DNA from: Leucogyrophana mollusca
Taxonomy: Eukaryota > Basidiomycota > Agaricomycetes > Boletales
Assembly (NCBI GenBank): GCA_021014945.1
Contig: MU266359.1
Span: forward strand, 1 to 64,000
Reading direction: 5' to 3'
Length of the DNA: 64,000 nt
Shown here: in pieces, positions 48,105 to 58,901 of the stretch
Position numbering within the stretch: the stretch's first letter is position 1
Layout: each line of letters starts with the position of its first letter
The notes under the pieces: model-generated
Told to the model about the DNA's origin: nothing
What the model saw: only the letters and a program-made list of their open reading frames with translations
Databases searched by the model: none
Position numbers and translations under genes: made by a program

Positions 48105-49135
48105 TCAGTCAACAACACAGACCACCTTTCCAGCCGCGTGGTTGGCCTCCATGTAGGCATGGGCCTTCCCAGCGTCCTCTATCTTGAATACTTTATCAAC
48201 GCCCAACTTCACNNNNNNNNNNNNNNNNNNNNNNNNNNNNNNNNNNNNNNNNNNNNNNNNNNNNNNNNNNNNNNNNNNNNNNNNNNNNNNNNNNNNNNNN
48301 NNNNNNNNNNNNNNNNNNNNNNNNNNNNNNNNNNNNNNNNNNNNNNNNNNNNNNNNNNNNNNNNNNNNNNNNNNNNNNNNNNNNNNNNNNNNNNNNNNNN
48401 NNNNNNNNNNNNNNNNNNNNNNNNNNNNNNNNNNNNNNNNNNNNNNNNNNNNNNNNNNNNNNNNNNNNNNNNNNNNNNNNNNNNNNNNNNNNNNNNNNNN
48501 NNNNNNNNNNNNNNNNNNNNNNNNNNNNNNNNNNNNNNNNNNNNNNNNNNNNNNNNNNNNNNNNNNNNNNNNNNNNNNNNNNNNNNNNNNNNNNNNNNNN
48601 NNNNNNNNNNNNNNNNNNNNNNNNNNNNNNNNNNNNNNNNNNNNNNNNNNNNNNNNNNNNNNNNNNNNNNNNNNNNNNNNNNNNNNNNNNNNNNNNNNNN
48701 NNNNNNNNNNNNNNNNNNNNNNNNNNNNNNNNNNNNNNNNNNNNNNNNNNNNNNNNNNNNNNNNNNNNNNNNNNNNNNNNNNNNNNNNNNNNNNNNNNNN
48801 NNNNNNNNNNNNNNNNNNNNNNNNNNNNNNNNNNNNNNNNNNNNNNNNNNNNNNNNNNNNNNNNNNNNNNNNNNNNNNNNNNNNNNNNNNNNNNNNNNNN
48901 NNNNNNNNNNNNNNNNNNNNNNNNNNNNNNNNNNNNNNNNNNNNNNNNNNNNNNNNNNNNNNNNNNNNNNNNNNNNNNNNNNNNNNNNNNNNNNNNNNNN
49001 NNNNNNNNNNNNNNNNNNNNNNGCTCGCACCCTAATCAAGACATGACCCGCCCTTGCACTAGGCGTCGGGTGAGTTGTCGTGTAAACAAGTTCGGCAGGG
49101 GCTATTGGTACGCGTGGGCAGACTACTGCGCGCAT
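48105..49135 (-). CDS. Quinone oxidoreductase-like protein, copy 2, with assembly gap
   Basis: Only both ends are sequenced: 49135-49023 (ATG and the first 37 codons) and 48212-48105 (the last 35 codons and stop). The middle is 810 N. Over 221 comparable coding bases it differs from copy 1 at four positions, all synonymous: 48108 and 48116 near the stop, and 49119 and 49130 near the start. The matching inner stretch of copy 1 is 945 nt, so either the gap length is an estimate or this copy is about 135 nt shorter. The TATA box and the start context are conserved. It is probably functional, but that cannot be shown across the gap. Confidence 0.75.
48213..49022. other. Assembly gap (810 N)
   Basis: Run of N inside the second oxidoreductase copy. 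Long frames crossing it are artefacts. Near-identical tandem copies are a common cause of such gaps. Confidence 1.
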
Positions 49136-49384
49136 GGCTACGTTAGTTCTGACGTTGACGATGATGGTTGAAGTTTAGGTGATGGTTATATATAACATCG
49201 AATGTTGCCGTGCTATGGAGCCCCTGTGCTCTGAGTCAGCTTTGCGTCAAACGGTGACGCGGGTATATAATCGTGCCGTGCTATTAATTCAACATCGACA
49301 TATGTACACAAGGTTAAGATAATGACAAGTCAGAACGCGCACCCAACAGGATCAGTACACAGGTAGGTCCACCGATAACCAGCC

Positions 49385-50916
49385 TTATTTCTTGGCGGGT
49401 CGTCTCTTCACCTCCTCGTCTTTGCACGCGTGCAGCATGAGCTTGTTCGGGTGGCCAGGCGTCATTCCGCTGTGACCTTTAGACCAGTCATACGACACGG
49501 CGTATGCGAATATGGTGCCGTTGCGATTGAAGGTGGTCGCACTGATAGGCCCGGGGGCGGCTTCGAAGGCTGGGGTAAACCATAAATGGAGATCAGGGTT
49601 GTAAGGTAAAAGAAAACCAACTTTTTAGACGCGTGCGAGCGTCCTTGTCCCAGAAGTGGATAGTGCCGTCGGATCCTTGACGTGCATCGTTGTCAGTTTG
49701 AGTAGAACCCAGAGAGGACAGCCAGGGCCATTGACACACCGCAAGTAGAGAAGGTGCCGTGTACAGGATGAAACGAGATGTCGTTGACAGCATAAACGAG
49801 GGATTGATCTTTTGCGCTCGGTGTCTGGTCGCGTCGATGGCATTTGAAAGAGAAGTTGTTCCTGTATATATCCAAGTGAGAGCGTGAATCATCCTCCAGG
49901 TCGAACTACCGACGCATTGTCTTTGTCTTCAACATATCTAGAGGACAAGGTCAGGCGGAGCGGTTGAAAGTATTACGAGTCGACATACTGGATTGCGACA
50001 CGTCCTTCGACGCTGCCGACCGCAAACCCGCTGTTTGGCGAGTTGGTGAAGCAAGACACGACTCGGGTTTGCCATTTTAGCGGAGAGGTTATAGTCTGGA
50101 GGCGATATTAGACCGCGTGGCGAAGTCAATTAAATCTATAGCCTACTTTATACGGTGTATTGGGATTCGTGAGGTTGAAGATCTGGATGTGGCGTTCAGC
50201 AGTGCCGACGACCATGAGAGGGTACTGGACATCCATGCTGTAGCAGCGCTCGGGAAGTGTCACGGTGGCAACAGGAGTGGGTGAGCGCAAATCCCAGTAC
50301 TATCATCAGCAGATCCCGTAAGGTATATCACGCGATTTGGTCAATATGCTTCCAAAGACGCTAACCAAAAACGAAGTACCTTGACGGTCTTGTCCCAACT
50401 TCCAGTGGCAAGGATGCCCCCCTGAGGTGTTTCTATCCACTTGACGACTTTGACGGGGGCATCGTGCTGTGCCACTTGCTGGGACTGACCGTTTGTGATG
50501 TCAAACATGCGAGCAGCGTTGTCGGCGCCTCCTGAAATGACTTTGTTTCCATCCTGAATTCGACTGGCGCAGTGAGAAGTGATGGTGTGCAGACGGACTA
50601 TCGACTGACCTTGTTCCAACAGACACTTAGAACAGGCCCTTGGTGGGAGTACATGGCCTTCCCTTGAGTCTGTCCAGCCTGACCGACTTCGTACAAACGA
50701 ACCTACGAGGGACACGGTTTACGCGTACATATTAGCCTGAAGCAATGGCGTTCGAAAGCTTACATTGTTATCCCAGCTTCCCACTGCCAGATAATCTGCC
50801 GCCGAAGAGAAAGCAAGGGATGATATGGAATCTGCTGGAGGCTCTGCCACTTCAATGTCTTTGTCTGGAGTGGCTGCAGGCGTTGTTGAGGTTGTTCCAC
50901 CCCCGAAAAACGACAT
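49385..50916 (-). CDS. rae1: mRNA export factor RAE1/GLE2 (WD40)
   Basis: Nuclear-pore-associated WD40 beta-propeller that binds the GLEBS motif of Nup98/Nup116 in mRNA export. From the ATG at 50916: MSFFGGGTT, then [81 protein letters not shown], a [13 protein letters not shown] repeat, [22 protein letters not shown] (restored by an intron between 49738 and 49676), [27 protein letters not shown] and [12 protein letters not shown] at the end. Exons join in frame and motif order matches the whole family, so this copy is intact while the fragment at 46918-47890 is not. Confidence 0.92.
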
Positions 50917-51111
50917 GGCCGTTAGCTTGACCTGATGGCGCCAAGATGCGACTATAGAATAAAGAGAGTTGTCCGGTGGACAGTGTCCTCGATTTCTGTC
51001 AAGTTGGCAATTGGTCAATCATGAACTCAAAACCCAGGTATTGGTGGACCTGTGGCGTGGTAAAGTGAGTCGTGCCTTACTATAGTTTATACTTGACCGT
51101 CATTCAATGTC

Positions 51112-51192
51112 GGCGGGTTGGCGTAATGGTAACGCGCTAGTTTCCGGAGTTTGATTCGCTAGAGATTCTGGGTTCGAGTCCCAGGCCTGTCG
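51112..51192 (+). tRNA. tRNA-Arg (anticodon CCG), intron-containing
   Basis: The 81-nt gene folds with acceptor GGCGGGT/GCCTGTC (three wobble pairs), D arm GCGT/ACGC and anticodon stem CTAGT/GCTAG. The anticodon is CCG after TT, and an intron of about 9 nt follows position 37. The T arm is CTGGG-TTCGAGT-CCCAG and the discriminator base is G. A run of five T at 51194-51198 right after the gene is the Pol III terminator. Confidence 0.92.
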
Positions 51193-51198
51193 CTTTTT
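51193..51198 (+). terminator. Pol III T-run terminator of tRNA-Arg
   Basis: Five consecutive T directly after the mature 3' end of the tRNA-Arg gene, as expected for RNA polymerase III termination. Confidence 0.75.
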
Positions 51199-51356
51199 GC
51201 TGTTGTTTCTTCTTGCCAAATCAACATGTATTTGTTACGGACAAGACTACAAGGTACAAATGCATTGAACAGGCAAAAATGCAATCAAGTCACAAAGTCC
51301 GATGCAACAATGTCCCCTCGACAGCTGCCCATATTCCTACTCAGTCTAGGTAAGGT

Positions 51357-54300
51357 TTACTCAAACTTGGGAGTGTCAAAAGTACCCTCGGGATCTAAGG
51401 GGTGCTCAGCTTTGGCGTGCCTCGATGTGGGGGAAAGATATCACCTTTTCCTTCCTGAAGGATGTATTCCTTGTCCTTTGATGCGACATGCTCAATAAAA
51501 CTTGCGCTCTCGTGGGCATCGGTCGACACATGTGCATTGAACAGTGCACCCGCGCGCACAGCTGCCGCCGCTACATCATACCTAGAGGTGTGGTTGCACA
51601 GCATCATCTGTTTCAAACTCGTCAGCCGCACAACCTAGGACGGAAGCACCGCTCGCTTACATCAAAAGGCGACGTAGTTGTCCCTTCCTCGATGTAACTG
51701 AAGTCAAAGATCAAGTCGGCTTCGGTAACTTGGGTGAACACGAGGCGGAGACTCACCCCTCAATAATTACCCTGCCAATCCCAGGCCGCCCGAATAACAA
51801 GCCTTTTACCTCGATAGGGTACCCGTGATAGTTGATGATCACGTGCCTATCCTTCGTGAACAGTGTATCGAAGTCCTCGTCGCTCAGAGCGTGCGGGTGG
51901 CTTCCGTGCGGGCCCAGGATCATCAAGTCAGTCACATTTACGACGCGCACGCGGAGCGCGGGTACGAGTTTACGTAGAAGCGCGGCGGCAGCTATAACTT
52001 CAAATGTAACCTCCACCCCGATGCCGACAAGGACGCTGCATAGGGAGAGGGGTAAGCAGATCTGAACAATACCGCGCGATCAAATCGGCTCACACGTCGG
52101 GATCGACACCTTCGTCGACACTCGCGAATTTCCAAATGGACGCGCCAGCGATGCAGTGCTACGCACTATCAGTGCGGGGTCCATAACAGCCAAGAAATTG
52201 GTACTCACCCGATCTGCCTCATCCGGGCTCAACCACACTGGGCTCGGCTGCTTGCTGCCCACCATTAAATTAACATAGTTCTTGGCCCTGAGGCAGTGCG
52301 AAACGGTCGACAAGAAGCAGTTCGCGTCAGGGGGAAGATATACCCTCGCTAATGCGGGCTTAAGATTAAGCACGGCTCCGATAAAAGACGGGTTCTGATG
52401 TGAGAAACCATTATGCTCCTGTCGGGCCCAGGTGGACGTTTCGAGATAGTTCACCGAGCCGACGTCGTGACGCCAGTCGGTCTCATGGGCCTATAAGTAC
52501 CAATCAGGTGACAAGCTCTCCATAATGTGTACAACGTACCATCTTCGTGAACTTGCTGTACTGTACCATCATTGTGTGTACGATCCCCAGGAAGGCCTCA
52601 TAGCTCGGGAAGAGGGCAGTCCTGCCTGTCAGCGTGTATCCCTGCAACATACCCTGACAAGTGTGCTCCGATAGAATCTCGATAATACGGCCGCCTTGAG
52701 CACGTGAAGCGACATCCCACTGGAAGTTTCGCCCAGTATTATCCAGCACGGCGTCTAGCTTGTTGGACACCAACTCGTCTGGAGAAAAGATTCGGAAAGT
52801 ATGAGGGTTCCTGGCGAAAAATGAGTGGATGTATGTGTGATCAAGCTATAAACACCTACCGCTTGATGACCTCCTGCAACAATGACCCGACCACCTTCAT
52901 ACAGCTTGCCTGCGTCCCCTTTTCAATACCAAGTTCCTTCCATTCAGGGACGTCCAGGGGCTGGAACGCTTTGTACGCCTCTCGCCGCATTCCAAGCTTT
53001 TTCTCATTGTTTTTGGGAACAATCGCAAGTACTTCCTCAACTGGAGCACCCTCGACTACACCTATACCCCCAACCTCGAAGAGCTCGTTCGGGCGATACG
53101 ATGAAAGCCAGTTCTGCAATTCCTGAAGCTCCTCTTCCGACGATTTTGCCTCCGGAAGCGGGACTTGATGAGAGTGGAAGGAGCCTTCGATGAACTCTCC
53201 GTGCATCTTCTTGGGCCCAGACCAACCTTTTGGCGTTCGAAGGATAAGAACAGGCCAGCGAGGCTTTACAATAGCTTGTCCACTACGTGCAGCTCGCTGA
53301 ATCCGACTAATTTCGTCCAGAGCCCATTCCATCGATGCAGCCAAGTCCTGATCGATATTTTCGAGATCCTTGACGATACGTACTTGATAACCATACCCGC
53401 TAATGACTCGTTAGCATGGGTCTAACTGGGATCACAGAAATCACACCTAAACAACGCAATCAGTTCCTTGTCGTCCATGCAGCCATAGATCGTCCGCTCA
53501 GAAATTTTGAATCCATTAACGTGCACAATGGGAAGAACCGCGCCCGATTCGGCAGGGTCAATGTACTTGAACCCGTGCCAGGCTGCAGCGGTAGGGCCTG
53601 TCTCCGCTTCGCCGTCTCCAACCACGCAGGTTACCACGAGATGCGGATTGTCCATGACTGCACCGAAAGAAACGCTCAATGCATATCCTAATTCTCCTCC
53701 TTCATGGATCGACCCAGGCGTCTCCGCATTAATGTGGCTGCGTAGTATCAGCGTAGTTCGTTGGCCAGAATAGGGGGGCACGTACCTAGGAAAACCGCCG
53801 GGAGCACTGAACTTAGTCACGAGGTGCGTGAGCCCAGCACGATCCCTTGTGTAAGACTGCCAAAATGGAGCCAAAGAATCTTCGAGCCACAAGCACGAGA
53901 GAATCGCTGGAGCGCCGTGACCTACGAAAATGTGGAAGCGGTCAGAATTCGATAGATCAAGAGGTCCGGCAGGTCGGTCACAGCACGACTGCACGTGCAC
54001 AGACCGAGACAAAGCGCATTAAATCACAGCACAGACCTGGTCCAACGACGAGCAATGAATCTAAATCTGTCTTGCGAATGATGCGGTTGAGATGCGCATA
54101 GACCAAAACGAGGCCAGGGCAGGTACCCCAATGACCCAGGAGGCGCGGCTTGATATCGTCAAAGGTGAGAGCACGGTCGAGGAGTACGTTATCTTTTAAG
54201 AATATCATAGCTATTTACGCGCACTATTAGTCTCGGCGCCGGGGCGTTTGGGAGATACATACCAGCCGCAATATAATTTGCAGCACGTCTGAACTTCTTT

Positions 54301-54428
54301 AATGCGAGGAGTTCGGACTCATGAAGCACGGCTGCGGTTCTGATCTGTACGCCATAGTCAAGTACGGAGTCTGGTAGATGAGAGGGGTCAGGGGGCGGAT
54401 TCGGCTGGGAGATTTGCTGTCCAGGCAT
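51357..54428 (-). CDS. xfp: Xylulose-5-phosphate/fructose-6-phosphate phosphoketolase
   Basis: Thiamine-diphosphate enzyme that cleaves xylulose-5-P or fructose-6-P with phosphate to acetyl phosphate plus glyceraldehyde-3-P or erythrose-4-P. From the ATG at 54428: [21 protein letters not shown] (substrate and TPP site), [41 protein letters not shown] (TPP/Mg motif), [74 protein letters not shown] and [16 protein letters not shown]. The last exon, after an intron ending near 51392, gives [12 protein letters not shown] and the stop at 51357. Length is about 800 residues, normal for the family. The 5' end is divergent from the Wss1-type gene with 329 nt between start codons. Confidence 0.95.
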
Positions 54429-54757
54429 GATGTCGCTCGTTGTGGGGAGAAGACGGTGAAAACACTCGTTGAAATTTTGTGAAAATGATGTTGATGGTGG
54501 TGGTTAATGTGCAAGGCGCAGATGTAGGGGCTTTGAAGGCTCGTCATCATATGTCTGAACGTTAGCGCATATGAAGTCATCGAAATGGCCATGACCGCAG
54601 GTCCAAAAGGGCGCGGTCCGGGAATAGCCGTCGCATGGCGGGAGGGTCGACCGTGATCGGAAAGGTTGCAGGGGGGTCACCGTCGTTCTCACCTTGTTCT
54701 TGCTCCCAGCGAGACCGGGTTTGTCTTGTATCACGCTTCTTTGGCAGCGCAGGAAGA
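54429..54757. promoter_or_regulatory. Divergent promoter region, xfp / Wss1-type gene
   Basis: The 329-nt spacer between start codons at 54428 (minus) and 54758 (plus) must serve both genes. A TG/GA-rich run lies next to xfp. No clear TATA box is seen. Confidence 0.5.
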
Positions 54758-56582
54758 ATGGTTCATGTTCGCATTAATGAGCGTGAATCAAACCCGAACC
54801 CCCATGTCAACTTCATTTCTGTCTTGCCAGTGGCCGACTCATCAACAGAGCAAGCTGCACGACAGTTGATGCGCGCACTCGCGGCACAAGTCAAGCCCGT
54901 GATGGCGGCGCATGGACTGGCTGTCAACAGCTTTGAGGAGGTGCGGAAGCCACAGTTACACGTTATAGCCGCGTCTGACCTGTCTAGTACGAGTATAATC
55001 GCGTCTTTGCCGGACGCAATTGGAATGGCGGCGAAACGATCGGTTAGCAGAGTCAGGTTGTATCTCCGGGACAATTTGGCTGATAGAGATTATGACGGGT
55101 ATGTAGAGCTGGTGTTGAAGTCTGCCAGTGGCGCACTGCTCCCAACCCACTGGCTCATGAGTACATTATGCCACGAGGTATTTCCTCAACTTCCATGCCA
55201 GCTTTACCCACCCTTATCCTGATTGTGATTCTTTCACACTTAGCTCGCACACAACAAGGTACGATTCTTGCGTTGGCCTTTTTCTTTCCTCCAATGATAG
55301 GCAACATAAAGCATATGAATCATGGCCCCGCTTTCCAAGCGCTTTGGAAACAACTCCGTAACGAGGTTCGGGCCCTCCAAAACAAGGGGTATTATGGCGA
55401 TGGTATGCGCGCGCTTGTCCAAAACTCTCTCTACCTAATCTGCCCCCCCCCCCCTGGCAAGGCTACTGGTCCTCGGGAACTCGACTTGCGGACTCTGCAA
55501 GGGTTGCAGGACAAGGGATTGAAGGCGGTGATCTTCCGGAATACATGGTATGTGAACATCATATCTCCAGTTTTGACCAGCGAACTAAGTTCTCGCAGTG
55601 TGGTGGGGCGCAGTCCCGCGCTCGCCCAACGTCTTTCCGTCGACGACGGCGGCGAGCTCAAGCGGCAGGACCATCTAACCATAGCGGCGTGCAAACCGCT
55701 AAGAAGCGCAAAGCTGGCAGTAGAGTGGCAGCCGAGACCTTTGGTTCGGGTGGTACCGCACTCAACGCAGACACCGATGCTGATCACAAGGACTATGGTA
55801 CCGGTTTTCGGAAGAAGGCTAATAGGTAAGGATGCCATACAAATGCGACTCGTCACTGCGTCACTACTTGACTTTCCTCTAATTTAGTAAGCGTGCTCGA
55901 GAGGAGAGAGCCATAGCTGCTGAAAGGCGCCTGCAAGGCTTGGCATCAAGTTCTTCAGGCCCTTCCAAAGCGGAGGATACGGACTCAGGCTCAGACACCG
56001 AGTTAGTGGGAGAAACAGATCAAGATCGGCGTCGGATAATGCTCGACGCCATGGCAGGCCAGGATCTAGACGACCTCAGGGTTTCGCGGCTTGATTTTTC
56101 CAGCGATTTCAACCTACCGCAAGGGTCCTGTGGAATGCGCAGTACTGCTGACTCTGGCTCTGCGTTCGTTGACGAAGTTTCGGTCGCGGGACCTTCCAAC
56201 CTACCATCCATTGCCAGCTCCATCAGGCGGGGTAAACAGCATCGCGAAGAAGCTCCTTTGGGTGTTCCTCAGCCGTCCAAAAGACCGAAAACCCTGGGCG
56301 ACTTCATATCTCCCCCTAGTACTGGTGTCACCGTTCGCACGGGAGCAGTAGGTTCGAGCTCGGCTTTGAATTCCATATCAGTTCGTGCTGAGAACAGAGC
56401 CCCTACAAATCACGAGCCCAACAAAGACTGGGCTTGTTTGGTATGCACCTTGTAAGCGGTCTTCCCCTTTAAGGGCCACTCAAATTGAACCCCATGTCAG
56501 GACTAACGCGCCGGGCCATCTTGCTTGCTCCGCATGTAGCACGCCACGCGGAGATTCCGAGTGGGTAGGCGGCGTGCTCTAG
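54758..56582 (+). CDS. Wss1-type DNA-dependent metalloprotease (WLM domain)
   Basis: Protease family that degrades proteins crosslinked to DNA. Exons begin 54758-54940, 54988-55042, 55107-55177, a 15-nt microexon 55244-55258, then 55312 on. WLM features: VNSFEE joined to YEYNRVFAGRNWNGG, VELVLKS-type strand, and the zinc site CHELAHNKHMNHGPAF (HExxH plus third His) built from three exons. YGDG joined to YWSSGTRLAD and LPEYMCGGAQSR follow. A basic, Ser-rich linker with NLS-like KKRK is next. The C-terminus is a RanBP2-type zinc finger (WACLVCTL then HLACSACSTPRG) split by a phase-2 intron, as in many Wss1 proteins for ubiquitin/SUMO-type binding. Nuclear role in crosslink repair is by family. 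Confidence 0.88.
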
Positions 56583-56899
56583 CTGCTGTCATAATTAAGA
56601 CCCTTGTAGTACATGATTGCATGCATGGTTCCAAACGATTGTATCGTCGCTTGCCTGTCTGTCATTCTCGCTGAGCCAGATCGTTTTCTAGAGGTTGCAC
56701 TACCGCAGCCGCGAGTCTTCGGGTCTCCCGTTGGTGGCGCTGATGTTCCGGTATGGAAGCTTGTCATTCTCAGGGGAACCGGCATCTTCTCCTCGCACCC
56801 GAGGTATGACCCGCGGGCTGCCTGCCGCGACCCTGCACGCAGTATTGGCGCATATAAAAGCAGGTTGGGGCGGCTGCTATTCATCTGCATAACTGTGCG
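56583..56899. other. Intergenic spacer
   Basis: About 317 nt with the phosphatase promoter; a TATA-like catataaaag at about 56850-56859 lies some 45 nt before the start codon. Confidence 0.55.
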
Positions 56900-58642
56900 A
56901 TGTACATCCAAGCCCTTCTTAACCTTCTCCCCCTCGCTCATGGCATAGTGAGCCCCGGCGCCGCCGAAAATCGAGACGGCGTGTTAGACAGGCTAGGGAA
57001 CTTAACTCCATACCACAAGGCTCCCGCCGTCGAGGGCATCAAGAAACAACTCCCTGGTGACTGTTCTGTCGACCAGGTTATGCTCGTGAGTGCTTTAATC
57101 ATTTCAAAGATTAGTCGAAGACCCAGCGCGGCCATTTTTCTTCCAGACACACCGACATGGTTCTAGGGGGCCTTTGCAATCAGAGCTATCCCTCATCCAA
57201 GGGCTGACGTACACGCTGGGGAACGCCTCACAAGCTATCGAGCATGCCAATCTCCCTGTTAACTTGCAGTTCTTAAAGCAAGGCTATGTGACCAAGCTCA
57301 AGCCTGAGAGCCTGAGCCCTATCGGAAGGAAGCAGCTTTTTGATCACGGTGTCGAGTATGCGTCGAGTCCTTTCCTGACCCCTGAACAGTCGGCCTGAAC
57401 ACTCTTTAGCTTCTTACTCCGTTATCCCCGATTACACACTGACACCTTCGTGGCTGGAAACGAAGAGCGAGTTATCGAATCTTCGCACTGGTTTGGGCAG
57501 GGATATCTCGGCGGTAACGCATCAGGTGCCCATTTTATCACAATTCCCGACGACGTCAGCAAAGCTTCGTGGATCCGACCCTGGATAGCGTGTCCCGCGT
57601 GGGGCAAAGGTTGGAACGTAAAGGTGGGGTTTCCGGCATGCTCTTGTTACTGGTTAGGCTATCTCGACTCACTTCTACTTGGAGCATCTTAGGCCCGTGC
57701 TACATGGGTGAAAACATATCTTCCTTCCATTACGAAGCGCCTAAACAAACTCCTTCCTGGCGTTCATCTGAGTGACGACGACACACATGGAGCTCTTTTT
57801 GCATGCGCATACGATCTAGCAGCGTACGGTGTCTCGCCATGGTGTGATGTATTCTCGCCCACCGAGCTGAGCTACTTCGAGTACGAGCTTGTCCACTTAC
57901 CTCGAAAGCTGAGCCTAAACTATGACTAGGTATGAACTGGATGTGATGATAAACGGCGGCTTTGGGTATAACCTTATACCTCCTGAAATGGGCCCTGTAA
58001 TGGGTTCTGTCTATGTCAACACACTGATCGAGCGGTAGGTTCTTCGTCGCGTTGCGCGTGGAGCTGACGCGGGTTGCTGATGCTTAGCTCTAAAGGTTCT
58101 CCAATGCAACAGGCGACGCAACCCCTCTGTATCTAGAATTTGGTCACGACGGAACCATATACACTGCAATGACTGCGATGGGTCTCGCGAAGTACGTTGA
58201 GCTTCCACTACAATGGAGACTCATCTTTCTGACATTTCCATCGTCAACTCCAGAGACGAACCTCCCCTTTGCCCTAACGGTATCAATCCGTTTCGGAAGT
58301 GGCGCACATCTTATCAGGTACCATTCGCCGCCAACATGGTATGGGAGAGGTTTACTTGCACGGACTCGTATGTTCCTCTGTCCTGGACAAGGGAGCTGCT
58401 CATATAGTCTAACCTCTCACAGATTCAGAGGGCCCCAGATCCGTCTAGTATTGAACGAAGAGACTTTCCCATTGTCGATTTGTGCCAAGACTAAGAGCGA
58501 TAAGACCTATGGGACGTGCTCGCTTGTCGAATTCATCACCGCAAACAAATTCAGCACAGATATTCAGTTCGGCGATGCGACGTGGTCTGCTGCCTGTAGC
58601 GTTAACCATGAGGAGGAATGGGAATGGGACCTACGTATGTAA
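56900..58642 (+). CDS. Secreted histidine acid phosphatase (phytase-like)
   Basis: Starts MYIQALLNLLPLAHG, a short signal peptide. The catalytic RHGSRGP motif (phospho-accepting His) is created across an intron: VML joined to THRHGSRGP near 57145. Next come NLQFLKQGY, SPIGRKQLFDHGV, a VAGNEERVIESSHWF segment, the middle domain with Cys residues in paired positions, FGHDGTIYTAM (the HD proton donor) near 58143, FAANMVWERF, RLVLNEETFPL, and WSAACS near the C-terminus. This is the branch-2 histidine phosphatase layout shared by fungal phytases and acid phosphatases. N-glycosylation sites are frequent. Exact substrate unknown. The stop at 58642 is the simplest end; a further exon cannot be excluded. 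Confidence 0.86.
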
Positions 58643-58901
58643 AATACTGATTGACTTACTGCCCTTCGTATGTGATCAAGCCAGCTCCTTGGAGCAACTA
58701 CGCAAGTAAAACGTCCTCGGTTTTGAAACTGAGACAAATGTAAATGCAAACAATTCAATGTCCAAAAGATACTAAGTACTACAGTAATCGGAAGTCCTCG
58801 ATGCGATAGTGGGATGCGATAAATACTCGGACAGGCTACGATGGTAACAGACAACGCAAAGTGTCAAAGCACAGATGGTAGGTATACCAAAATCAAGATA
58901 C

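Larger units (their letters stand above)
45463..50215. repeat. Tandem duplication: oxidoreductase plus RAE1 3' half
   Basis: Unit A runs from 45463 to about 47890 and unit B from 48105 to about 50215. Each contains the oxidoreductase, its promoter, a short spacer and the 3' half of RAE1 in the same order and orientation. Homology ends at both oxidoreductase stop codons on the left. Between units, 47891-48104 matches neither flank. Confidence 0.85.

Noticed and set aside
47862..49135. Very long open frames on both strands around 48-49 kb
   Set aside because: They only appear open because the 810-N gap contains no stop codons.
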